Assembly: GCA_022764275.1 (NCBI GenBank)
Contig: JALERH010000172.1
Coordinates: 1 to 64,000 of the forward strand
Origin: Blautia sp.
GTDB lineage: Bacteria; Bacillota; Clostridia; Lachnospirales; Lachnospiraceae
Length of the DNA stretch: 64,000 bases
Direction: 5' to 3'
The notes beneath the pieces were generated by a model, which was not told the DNA's origin, made no database searches, and saw nothing but the letters and a program-made list of their open reading frames with translations. Both the position numbers and the translations under genes were made by a program. Of the stretch, positions 41,918 through 49,520 are shown one piece after another (position 1 is the first letter of the stretch; every line of letters begins with the position of its first letter).

Positions 41918-43267
41918 TTAAAAAGGAAGCCTGAAGCCGCCTATTTTACCACCTTTTTTACCGCCCATCATGCCGGGCATCTGCTTCATCATTTTCTTGC
42001 TCTGTTCAAACTGCTTTACCAGACGATTGACTTCTGTAACATCCACACCGGCGCCTCTGGCAATCCTGTTCTTTCTGGATATATTCAGGATGTTCGGGTT
42101 GCTTCTCTCCTGGGGTGTCATGGAAAGGATGATGGACTTGGTTCTGCTCATGGCACTCTCATCGATCATGCCTTCGATGTCCTTCATCTTGCTGCCCATT
42201 CCCGGAAGCATATTCAGAACACTGGAAATACCGCCCATCTTATTCATCTGGTCAAGGCTGGTCAGATAATCGTTAAAGTCAAAATCCATTTTCTTTAACT
42301 TCTTGGACATTTCCTGTGCTTTTTCCTGATCCACGGCTGCCTCAGCCTTTTCAATCAGGCTCATCACATCGCCCATGCCCAGGATTCTGGATGCCATCCT
42401 CTGCGGATAAAACTGCTCCAGATCAGAGAGCTTCTCTCCCATACCTACGTACAGGATTGGCTTGCCTGTCACCGCTTTGATGGAAAGTGCGGCACCACCT
42501 CTGGTATCACCATCCATCTTTGTGAGGATCACTCCGTCAATGCCTACCTTTTCAGTAAAGGTCTTTGCAACGTTTACTGCATCCTGACCGGTCATGGCAT
42601 CCACTACAAGGACAGTTGCGTCTACATTTACATTTGCTTTGATGTCTGCAAGCTCCTGCATCATGTTCTCATCAATATGCAGACGACCTGCCGTATCAAT
42701 GATGACGACATTCTGCTGATTTGCCTTCGCATGCTCAATGGAAGCCTTTGCAATGTCCACCGGACTCTGTTTGTCCCCCATGGAAAAAACTTCCACACCC
42801 TGCCTCTCACCATTTACCTGAAGCTGCGTGATAGCGGCCGGACGGTATACGTCACAGGCTACCAGCAAGGGGCGTTTTCCTTTTGACTTCAGCTTACCTG
42901 CAAGTTTGGCTGCTGTAGTGGTCTTACCTGCACCCTGCAGACCTGCCATCATAAGGACAGTCAAATCGTTTCCTGGCTTTATGGGAAGCTCTGTAGTGTC
43001 ACTGCCCATCAGATTCACCAGTTCATCATTTACGATCTTAATAACCATCTGTCCGGGATTCAGACCGTTCATGACATCCTGTCCGACTGCCCGCTCCTGA
43101 ACGGATTTGGTGAACTGCTTCACGACCTTGAAATTAACGTCAGCTTCCAGAAGAGCCATCTTGACTTCCTTCAGAGCAATCTTTACATCCTCCTCGGTCA
43201 GCCTTCCCTTGCTTCTAAGCTTCTTAAACACATTCTGTAATTTTTCTGTCAAGCTTTCAAATGCCAT
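41918..43267 (-). CDS. ffh: Signal recognition particle protein Ffh
   Basis: The 449-residue GTPase binds signal peptides of nascent proteins and 4.5S/SRP RNA, and docks with FtsY, also in this window. It has an N domain, then a G domain (P-loop GLQGAGKTTTAAKL near residue 106, DVYRPAAITQL, DTAGRLHIDENMM, TKMDGDTRGG) and a C-terminal methionine-rich M domain ending QSKKMMKQMPGMMGGKKGGK. It starts 3 bases after the ylxM stop. The SRP RNA gene is not seen here. Confidence 0.98.
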   Translation of the reverse strand: MAFESLTEKLQNVFKKLRSKGRLTEEDVKIALKEVKMALLEADVNFKVVKQFTKSVQERAVGQDVMNGLNPGQMVIKIVNDELVNLMGSDTTELPIKPGNDLTVLMMAGLQGAGKTTTAAKLAGKLKSKGKRPLLVACDVYRPAAITQLQVNGERQGVEVFSMGDKQSPVDIAKASIEHAKANQQNVVIIDTAGRLHIDENMMQELADIKANVNVDATVLVVDAMTGQDAVNVAKTFTEKVGIDGVILTKMDGDTRGGAALSIKAVTGKPILYVGMGEKLSDLEQFYPQRMASRILGMGDVMSLIEKAEAAVDQEKAQEMSKKLKKMDFDFNDYLTSLDQMNKMGGISSVLNMLPGMGSKMKDIEGMIDESAMSRTKSIILSMTPQERSNPNILNISRKNRIARGAGVDVTEVNRLVKQFEQSKKMMKQMPGMMGGKKGGKIGGFRLPF

Positions 43268-43270
43268 CTA

Positions 43271-43594
43271 TCATAACTCCTCTAAAATCACATTGGAAAT
43301 CGCCGCAATTTCATCGGCGTGACTCTCAGCTGCAAGCTCGTGAATACGCTGCACCTGCTTACGGATATTTAAAAACTTCTCTACCAGATGAAGCTTCTCC
43401 TCGTAATCGGAAAGAGCCTTATCACAGCGTTTGATCATATCATGTACGCCCTGACGGCTGATTCCCAGATCCTCTGCAACCTCGCTCAGGGAACAATCTT
43501 CCAGGACGACGTCCTCGTACACCTGCTGCTGTCTGGTTGTCAGAAGCTCTCCGTAAAAATCATATAACAATGCGCGTTCTACAAACTTCTCCAT
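43271..43594 (-). CDS. ylxM: YlxM-family SRP-associated HTH protein
   Basis: The 107-residue protein has a sigma-factor region-4-like helix-turn-helix ([25 protein letters not shown], residues about 30-57). YlxM is found directly upstream of ffh in Firmicutes and has been reported to modulate SRP GTPase activity in streptococci. It is the first gene of the ylxM-ffh-rpsP-khpA transcript, behind a near-consensus promoter. Confidence 0.94.
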   Translation of the reverse strand: MEKFVERALLYDFYGELLTTRQQQVYEDVVLEDCSLSEVAEDLGISRQGVHDMIKRCDKALSDYEEKLHLVEKFLNIRKQVQRIHELAAESHADEIAAISNVILEEL

Positions 43595-43611
43595 GTGTAA
43601 TCACCTTGGCT

Positions 43612-43640
43612 ATCATATCGTATTTTGTCATCACTGTCAA
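43612..43640 (-). promoter_or_regulatory. Sigma-A promoter of ylxM-ffh
   Basis: Perfect TTGACA (43635-43640) and TATGAT (43612-43617), 17 bp apart, read toward ylxM. Confidence 0.87.
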
Positions 43641-43696
43641 GTGTTTTTTCTTGACAGTTTAATTTTTTATTTTTCCTTTTTATATTTCCTGACAGT

Positions 43697-44521
43697 TTAA
43701 TCCAATTTGATTCCGATATCCATGCTGCCGCTGCGAAAGCCTTCCAGATCAAGGGTCACATAAGGACATCCCACCTTTTTCAGATGATCCATGATTTCTC
43801 TGCGGTGCTCCACCACATTCAGAATGGATTCCGCGTCTACTTCCAGTCTCAGGATATCGCCGTGAACCCTGACACGGACATTTTTCAGTCCCATGGCTCT
43901 TAAAGTCTCTTCCGCTGTATCAATCCGTTTCAAAAGTTCCAGATCAATTTCAGCTCCATATGGAAGTCTTGTCGCCATGCATGGCGCCGAGGGACGGTCA
44001 GCCACTGGGATTTTATATTCTTCTGCAAGAGCGCGCACTTCCGCCTTTGTCATATGGCAATCTGCCAGAGGACTTTTTACCCCAAGCTCACGCACTGCTG
44101 CAAGTCCCGGACGATACACATGAAGGTCATCCTCATTGCTTCCCTCCAGCATCAGAGAAATTCCTTTCTCCTTTGCAAAAGTAAGCATTCTGGAAAAAAT
44201 AGCTTTTTTACACAGATAGCAGCGATTTACCGGATTATTGCGGATTTCGGGAACGGCCAGTTCGTCCATGGTAATGACCACATGCTCTGCAGTTGTCCCA
44301 CTCAGAACTTTTTTTGCGATTTCCAGGTCTGCCTTCGGATGGAGTATGGTATCCATTGTAAGAGCATAAACTTTTTTTCCAGTGCTTTTCGCCGCCTCGC
44401 ATGCCATCACAAGAACAAGGCTGGAATCCACGCCTCCGGAAAAGGCGACACACATGTCCTCAGAAGCGCACTGTGCAAATATTGATTTTAAATTTTCTTT
44501 TTTTGCTTTGCTGATATTCAT
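43697..44521 (-). CDS. larE: LarE-type ATP-dependent sulfur transferase
   Basis: The 274-residue PP-loop enzyme has SGGVDSS at residues 28-34 and the LarE motif region PSAPCMATRLPYG with Cys181. It also has a C-x2-C pair (Cys101, Cys104 in NRCYLCKK). LarE supplies the sulfur of the nickel-pincer nucleotide cofactor of lactate racemase. Enzymes with the three cysteines are thought to use an iron-sulfur cluster, rather than sacrificing one cysteine as in Lactobacillus plantarum; applying that here is inference. No larA, larB or larC is adjacent. The start at 44521 follows GGGGTGA. It diverges from the DUF362 gene. Confidence 0.87.
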   Translation of the reverse strand: MNISKAKKENLKSIFAQCASEDMCVAFSGGVDSSLVLVMACEAAKSTGKKVYALTMDTILHPKADLEIAKKVLSGTTAEHVVITMDELAVPEIRNNPVNRCYLCKKAIFSRMLTFAKEKGISLMLEGSNEDDLHVYRPGLAAVRELGVKSPLADCHMTKAEVRALAEEYKIPVADRPSAPCMATRLPYGAEIDLELLKRIDTAEETLRAMGLKNVRVRVHGDILRLEVDAESILNVVEHRREIMDHLKKVGCPYVTLDLEGFRSGSMDIGIKLD

Positions 44522-44554
44522 ATTCTTCACCCCGGATATCTTACCATAATTTCC

Positions 44555-44583
44555 TTGCCAATTCCACACGAAAAAGGTATTAT
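44555..44583 (+). promoter_or_regulatory. Sigma-A promoter of the DUF362 ferredoxin gene
   Basis: TTGCCA (44555-44560) and TATTAT (44578-44583), 17 bp apart. A CCGG...CCGG dyad follows in the leader at about 44597-44617. Confidence 0.72.
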
Positions 44584-44651
44584 TAGGTAGAGTAACCGGA
44601 CGGATTTACAGACCGGAACTTTTATATTCTATCTTTGGAGGTATGAATCAA

Positions 44652-45761
44652 ATGGAAAAAGCAAAAGTATATTATACGAATATGCGTACTGGTTTTAACA
44701 ACAATCTTCTTGACAAACTGGCCCGCCTGATCAAAACTGCCGGCATCGGCAATATTGATTTTGACGGAAAATACACCGCAATTAAGATTCATTTCGGAGA
44801 GCCGGGTAACCTGGCTTACCTTCGTCCCAATTATGCAAAGGTCGTAGCCGATGTGGTCAAAGAGCTTGGCGGCAAACCTTATCTCACAGACTGCAATACG
44901 CTGTATGTGGGAGGCCGTAAAAATGCTCTGGATCATATAGATACTGCTTACACAAACGGATTTTCTCCCTTTTCCACAGGGTGCCATGTCCTGATCGGTG
45001 ACGGGCTGAAGGGAACTGACGAGGTATATGTTCCGGTAGAAGGCGGCGAATACATAAAAGAAGCGAAAATCGGACGTGCCATTATGGATGCGGATGTGTT
45101 TATTTCCCTTACCCATTTCAAGGGCCATGAAGCAACCGGATTTGGCGGTACTCTGAAAAATATTGGTATGGGCTGTGGTTCCCGCGCAGGGAAGATGGAA
45201 ATGCACAGTGCCGGAAAACCCCATATCGACCGTGATCTCTGTATCGGCTGTCACCGTTGTGAAAAAATCTGCGCACACGGCGCACCTTTCTTCACAGATA
45301 AGAAAGCAAACATCGACCATGACAAATGCGTAGGCTGCGGCAGATGCATCGGAGTCTGTCCAAAGGATGCCGTACTTCCGGCTTCCGATGAATCCAACGA
45401 CGTTCTGAACTGTAAAATTGCAGAATACTCCAAAGCAGTTATCGACGGTCGTCCGAATTTCCACATCAGTCTCGTTATTGATGTATCTCCGTACTGTGAC
45501 TGCCATGCGGAAAACGATGCAGCCATTGTACCGGATGTAGGATTCTTTGCCTCCTTTGACCCGGTTGCTCTGGATGTGGCATGTGCCGATGCCGTAAATG
45601 CACAGCCGGTCATCGCCAATACGGTGCTGGCTGAGTCCGACCATGAAGGACATGATCACTTTGGCGCTGTTTCCCCGGATACCAACTGGCATTCCTGCAT
45701 TGAACATGCGAAGAAGATTGGACTGGGGACGGATGAGTATGAATTGATTGAAGTTCGGTAA
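44652..45761 (+). CDS. DUF362 domain protein with two 4Fe-4S ferredoxin motifs
   Basis: The 369-residue protein has a DUF362 domain (AIKIHFGEPGNLAYLRP, TDCNTLYVGGRKNALDH, ISLTHFKGHEATGFGGTLKN) split around a bacterial ferredoxin insert. The insert has two clusters, CIGCHRCEKIC and CVGCGRCIGVCPK, near residues 195-240. The C-terminal part holds PYCDCHAEND and VPDVGFFASFDPVALD. Such proteins are common in strict anaerobes, and their substrate is unknown; an electron-transfer or cofactor role is likely. The ATG at 44652 is preferred over one three codons upstream, which sits too close to GGAGG. A long inverted repeat begins directly at the stop codon. Confidence 0.9.
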   Translation: MEKAKVYYTNMRTGFNNNLLDKLARLIKTAGIGNIDFDGKYTAIKIHFGEPGNLAYLRPNYAKVVADVVKELGGKPYLTDCNTLYVGGRKNALDHIDTAYTNGFSPFSTGCHVLIGDGLKGTDEVYVPVEGGEYIKEAKIGRAIMDADVFISLTHFKGHEATGFGGTLKNIGMGCGSRAGKMEMHSAGKPHIDRDLCIGCHRCEKICAHGAPFFTDKKANIDHDKCVGCGRCIGVCPKDAVLPASDESNDVLNCKIAEYSKAVIDGRPNFHISLVIDVSPYCDCHAENDAAIVPDVGFFASFDPVALDVACADAVNAQPVIANTVLAESDHEGHDHFGAVSPDTNWHSCIEHAKKIGLGTDEYELIEVR

Positions 45762-45922
45762 GTCAATTACGCACGCCCCGGAGGCGCTTTCCCATTTGGG
45801 GACGGCTTCGAGAATCAGGAGCATCTAAGGCGCCGGAAATTCACGTTGCCCGGCACCTAAGATGATCCGATTCTCTGCAGATTGCCCCCAAATGGGAAGC
45901 GCCTCCTGGGCTGTGTATTGAC
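45762..45922. repeat. 161-bp imperfect inverted repeat directly after the DUF362 gene
   Basis: The left arm (45762-45836: GTCAATTACGC..., GGAGGCGCTTTCCCATTTGG, GAGAATC, CATCTAAGG) pairs with the right arm (45848-45922), which reads back as GTCAATACACAGCC, GGAGGCGCTTCCCATTTGGG, GAGAATC and CATCTTAGG. The arms match at roughly three quarters of positions by eye. The first base follows the TAA stop codon. There is no T tract, so it is not a simple terminator. No gene is present. Confidence 0.85.
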
Positions 45923-45995
45923 TTCCTCACACATCCCCCCATATAGTTGGAGACATACCTTAATATTTTCTTCTGTCCTACAGAAATTGTTTCAG

Positions 45996-46249
45996 TTTGG
46001 GCATATGCGGAGGGCAATTCTTCCTCAGGCCCAATATCATGGGAATTCTTATGAAAATATAAGAATTTTGCCTGCAATTTTCTCTATGTCGGTATAAAAT
46101 ACTCCCCAGACCCAGAATTTTGCGTTTTTCTGGGTCTGGGGACAAATTTTGTTTGCTGTAGATACAAAAGACATCTAAAATGCCCTGTTTTACCGTAAAA
46201 TCCCAGGAAATTTTCTCCAGCGAGGTATCTTTTTTCATATATGCCCAAA
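45996..46249. repeat. Nested palindromic intergenic element, copy C
   Basis: The element is enclosed by an 11-bp inverted pair (TTTGGGCATAT at 45996-46006 and ATATGCCCAAA at 46239-46249). In its middle is a perfect 13-bp stem CCCCAGACCCAGA / TCTGGGTCTGGGG (46104-46116 and 46129-46141). The stretch 46075-46172 shares CAATTTTCTCTAT, GGGTCTGGGGA, the CAAATTTT tract and GTAGATAC with the cores of the elements at 35.2 and 55.2 kb. It lies between the convergent DUF362 and GGDEF genes, next to the 161-bp inverted repeat. No gene is seen in this 514-base gap. Confidence 0.65.
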
Positions 46250-46275
46250 AGTGTTTCGAACAGCAGCAACTGTTC

Positions 46276-47346
46276 TTACCTTTCTCTTCTCTCTATGCCG
46301 CGTTCCCGGTAGAATCGTCTTTTTTCCTCATACATCTCTTTTTCCGCATTTTTGATAAGGGTGTCCATATCAATGGAACTACAGGTCTGAGTCGCATGTC
46401 CGACAGAGATGTGATAATTTTCTTTTTCTACAGAATGTATGACTGCATTCATTTTTTTCTCTATCTCTTCTGATGCTGCATCTGTGATAAATACTACAAA
46501 TTCGTCTCCGCCTATGCGGTAAGTATCCTTTTTCCCGAATTGCGCCTGCAGAACCGAAGCGATGTATTTCAGCATGATATCTCCGGCTTCATGACCTTTG
46601 GTGTTGTTAAGCTCATGAAGACCATTTACGTCAATATAAATGCTGGTAAGAGTTTTTCTGCACAGTGACGGATATTCTTTCATACTCATCTCAAAAGAAT
46701 TTCTGTTCCGAACCCCTGTGAGCATATCCATTTCGCTTAAGGTGATGGCCTGTTGTTCATAAAGATATCTCTGACATTTTACGCTCATCATATAAGAGCT
46801 GACAATAGCGCTTATGGTTCCGAAAACTACTGCGTCTGTAATATCTACCAGGAGTACAGAGCCTTCCTTGACACAGCATGCCATGATGACAAAAACGGTC
46901 AGATGACAAAAAATACTCGCAATCATTCTGATGGGTTTGTCCGTAAAAAGAAGCGGAACCGTAAGAAGCAGTGCAATAAAAACCACTGTCTGCTCGTCTG
47001 AATCCGAGAATGCGCCCATCATAATTCCAAAAACGAACATGGCACTCATAAAAACATGAATCAGGATCTGGATATGGCACTGTTTCGCAATTCCAAATAC
47101 AGTACACGAAAAAATACAACCGGAAAACACAGCGAAGCAGGCATAAATCCAGCGATATTCATCCAGACCGGAAATCCGCAGAGAAACCAGGAACATTATC
47201 GCCAGAAATACCGTTGCGATTGCGGAAAACATGATCAGGTTCTTTCGATTGCTTTCCCTGATTTCCTCCCTGATCTGGTCATATTCTGTTCTGCTCACTC
47301 CACCGTATAGCAGAAATTTCTTCCATGAGTCCATAAATTTTTTCAT
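46276..47346 (-). CDS. Membrane-bound diguanylate cyclase (GGDEF)
   Basis: The 356-residue protein has about six membrane segments (residues 35-185), not matching a sensor domain I can name. A GGDEF domain follows (DMLTGVRNRNSFEMSM..., YIDVNGLHELNNTKGHEAGD, YRIGGDEFVVFI) in about residues 200-350. The active-site GGDEF motif is intact, so it should make cyclic di-GMP. The RxxD product-inhibition site five residues before it is absent (KKDTYRI). It begins 10 bases after the ilvA stop and is likely the last gene of the smc-ftsY-ilvA unit. The decayed GGDEF gene at 31.6 kb is a different type. Confidence 0.9.
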   Translation of the reverse strand: MKKFMDSWKKFLLYGGVSRTEYDQIREEIRESNRKNLIMFSAIATVFLAIMFLVSLRISGLDEYRWIYACFAVFSGCIFSCTVFGIAKQCHIQILIHVFMSAMFVFGIMMGAFSDSDEQTVVFIALLLTVPLLFTDKPIRMIASIFCHLTVFVIMACCVKEGSVLLVDITDAVVFGTISAIVSSYMMSVKCQRYLYEQQAITLSEMDMLTGVRNRNSFEMSMKEYPSLCRKTLTSIYIDVNGLHELNNTKGHEAGDIMLKYIASVLQAQFGKKDTYRIGGDEFVVFITDAASEEIEKKMNAVIHSVEKENYHISVGHATQTCSSIDMDTLIKNAEKEMYEEKRRFYRERGIERRER

Positions 47347-47356
47347 GGTATTCCTC

Positions 47357-48568
47357 TTACAGGCTTGCTCTGATCACTTTTGGCCTGCATCCTTCATCTT
47401 CCAAAGCTTTTACAATCTGATTCTTGTGATCTGTTCCGAATGCCTCCATGGTAATCTTAAGTTCCACGGCTGCATTACGGTTGGTGCTGACAAACTGATT
47501 GTGATCCAGTTTGATGACATTACCCTGGTTATCCGCAATAATAGATGCCACACGTACCAGCTCGCCGGGCTTGTCCGGAATCAGAACAGAAACCGTAAAG
47601 ATTCTGTCACGCTGAATAAGTCCATGCTGTACCACAGAAGACATGGTGATCACATCCATGTTTCCGCCGCTCAGAATGGAAACCACTTTTTTATTCTTAA
47701 AATCAAGATGGCGAAGTGCTGCAACGGTCAGAAGTCCGGAATTCTCCACGATCATCTTATGGTTCTCTACCATATCCAGAAATGCTACGATCAGTTCATC
47801 ATCCTCTACGGTGATGATTCCATCGAGGTTTTCCTGGATATAAGGGAAAATCTTTTCGCCCGGACGCTGTACTGCGGTACCATCTGCAATGGTATTGACA
47901 TGTGGAAGGGTCACAACCTCTCCCTTGGCCAGAGAAGCCTTCATGCAGGCTGCTCCTGCCGGCTCCACGCCGATTACTTTAATATGAGGATTCAGAAGCT
48001 TCGCAAGAGTGGAAACACCGGTTGCCAGACCGCCGCCGCCAATGGGAACCAGAATATAATCCACAAGCGGAAGTTCCTGAATGATCTCCATTGCGATAGT
48101 CCCCTGTCCTGTCGCAACAGCAGGATCATCAAATGGATGAATAAAGGTATATTCCTTCTCTTCTGCCAGTTTCAGGGCATAGGCACAGGCTTCATCATAA
48201 ACATCCCCGTGAAGGATTACCTCTGCACCATAACTCTTGGTACGTTCCACTTTAATGAGCGGAGTGGTATTCGGCATTACAATAACAGCCTTTGCCTTAT
48301 ACTTCTGTGCCGCATAAGCCACACCCTGGGCATGATTTCCGGCAGAAGCCGTAATCAGTCCCCTGTCTCTCTCCTCCTGGGACAGGGTGCTGATCTTATA
48401 ATAGGCGCCGCGTACCTTATAAGCTCCGGTACGCTGCATATTTTCCGGTTTAAAGTATACCTTGTTCCCTGTCAAATCAGAAAAATAGCTGCTTTTGATC
48501 AGCTTTGTCTCCTGTGTGACTTTTTTTACGATTTCCGATGCTTCCTCGAAACTCTCTAATGTCAGCAT
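47357..48568 (-). CDS. ilvA: Threonine ammonia-lyase (medium form, ACT domain)
   Basis: The 403-residue PLP enzyme converts threonine to 2-oxobutanoate. The PLP lysine lies in YFKPENMQRTGAYKVRGAYY near residue 50; SAGNHAQGVAYAA and VPIGGGGLATGVS bind the cofactor. The last 75 residues are an ACT-type domain (FTVSVLIPDKPGELVRVASII). The length fits the medium form found in Clostridia, shorter than the classic biosynthetic enzyme. Its first 7 bases overlap the end of ftsY, so translation is coupled to ftsY. Whether it serves isoleucine synthesis or threonine breakdown is not decided by sequence. Confidence 0.94.
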   Translation of the reverse strand: MLTLESFEEASEIVKKVTQETKLIKSSYFSDLTGNKVYFKPENMQRTGAYKVRGAYYKISTLSQEERDRGLITASAGNHAQGVAYAAQKYKAKAVIVMPNTTPLIKVERTKSYGAEVILHGDVYDEACAYALKLAEEKEYTFIHPFDDPAVATGQGTIAMEIIQELPLVDYILVPIGGGGLATGVSTLAKLLNPHIKVIGVEPAGAACMKASLAKGEVVTLPHVNTIADGTAVQRPGEKIFPYIQENLDGIITVEDDELIVAFLDMVENHKMIVENSGLLTVAALRHLDFKNKKVVSILSGGNMDVITMSSVVQHGLIQRDRIFTVSVLIPDKPGELVRVASIIADNQGNVIKLDHNQFVSTNRNAAVELKITMEAFGTDHKNQIVKALEDEGCRPKVIRASL

Positions 48569-49506
48569 TTCGTTTCCTCCTCGATGTCAAATAAAGCATT
48601 TACAAATGAATTGGCGTCAAATTTCTGGAGATCGTCAATACTCTCGCCTACGCCAATATATTTTACCGGAATATCCAGCTCAGACTGAATTGCCACCGCA
48701 ATACCACCCTTTGCGGTTCCATCCAGTTTGGTAAGAATGATACCGTTTACCTTTGCAACTTCGGCAAATTCTTTTGCCTGCACCATTGCATTCTGCCCTG
48801 TGGTTCCGTCCAGAACCACCAGAGTCTCCAGATATGCTTCCGGATATTCTTTTTCCAGGATCCGATAGATTTTTCGCAGTTCTTCCATCAGATTCTTCTT
48901 GTTATGGAGCCTTCCTGCTGTATCGCAGATCAGAACATCCGCATTCCTTGCCTTGGCGGCTGCCACAGCATCATATACCACAGATGCAGGATCTGCCCCG
49001 GACTGCCCGCCGATTATGTCTACACCGGCGCGGTTTGCCCACTGTGTCAGCTGTTCCCCTGCTGCCGCGCGGAACGTATCCGCAGCTGCCAGAATGACCT
49101 TTTTTCCCTGATCCTTTAATTTGCCTGCAAGCTTACCTACAGAAGTGGTCTTTCCCACACCATTTACTCCGATGACAAGAATCACGGATTTGCGGTTTTC
49201 AAACTCATATTCCGTGCTGTCCACATACATCTGCTCTTTGATGCTGTTGATCAGAAGCTGCTTGCATTCTGCAGGATCCTTAATATGTTTTTCCGCAACC
49301 TGCTCCTTCAGTTTTTCCAGAATGGAGGTGGTGGCATTAATTCCGATGTCTCCCATGATCAGGATTTCCTCCAGTTCCTCATAAAAGTCATCGTCAATAC
49401 TGGAATAGCTGCTGAAAAGAGAATCAAATCCCGCTACGATATTGTCTCTTGTCTTTGTAAGTCCGCTTACCAGCCGTTTAAAAAAACCTTTCTTTTCCTC
49501 TGCCAT
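48562..49506 (-). CDS. ftsY: Signal recognition particle receptor FtsY
   Basis: The 314-residue GTPase is the membrane receptor for Ffh. It has a short basic N-terminus (EEKKGFFKRLVSGLTKTRDN) instead of a long acidic A domain, an N domain, and the G domain (GVNGVGKTTSVGKLAGKL near residue 110, DTFRAAAGEQLTQWA, DTAGRLHNKKNLMEEL, LTKLDGTAKGGIA). AAAGGAGG precedes the ATG, 14 bases after smc. The end overlaps ilvA. Confidence 0.97.
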   Translation of the reverse strand: MAEEKKGFFKRLVSGLTKTRDNIVAGFDSLFSSYSSIDDDFYEELEEILIMGDIGINATTSILEKLKEQVAEKHIKDPAECKQLLINSIKEQMYVDSTEYEFENRKSVILVIGVNGVGKTTSVGKLAGKLKDQGKKVILAAADTFRAAAGEQLTQWANRAGVDIIGGQSGADPASVVYDAVAAAKARNADVLICDTAGRLHNKKNLMEELRKIYRILEKEYPEAYLETLVVLDGTTGQNAMVQAKEFAEVAKVNGIILTKLDGTAKGGIAVAIQSELDIPVKYIGVGESIDDLQKFDANSFVNALFDIEEETKC

Positions 49507-49520
49507 CGCTTTCTCCTCCT

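Noticed and set aside
44622-45824. A roughly 400-codon open frame on the minus strand across the DUF362 gene
   Set aside because: It is antisense to a gene with clear ferredoxin motifs, has no ribosome-binding site, and its product has no family features. It arises from the codon pattern of the real gene.
47231-48559. A 442-codon open frame on the plus strand opposite ilvA and the start of the GGDEF gene
   Set aside because: Antisense to two well-supported genes, with a composition rich in Cys, His and Phe typical of a shadow frame.
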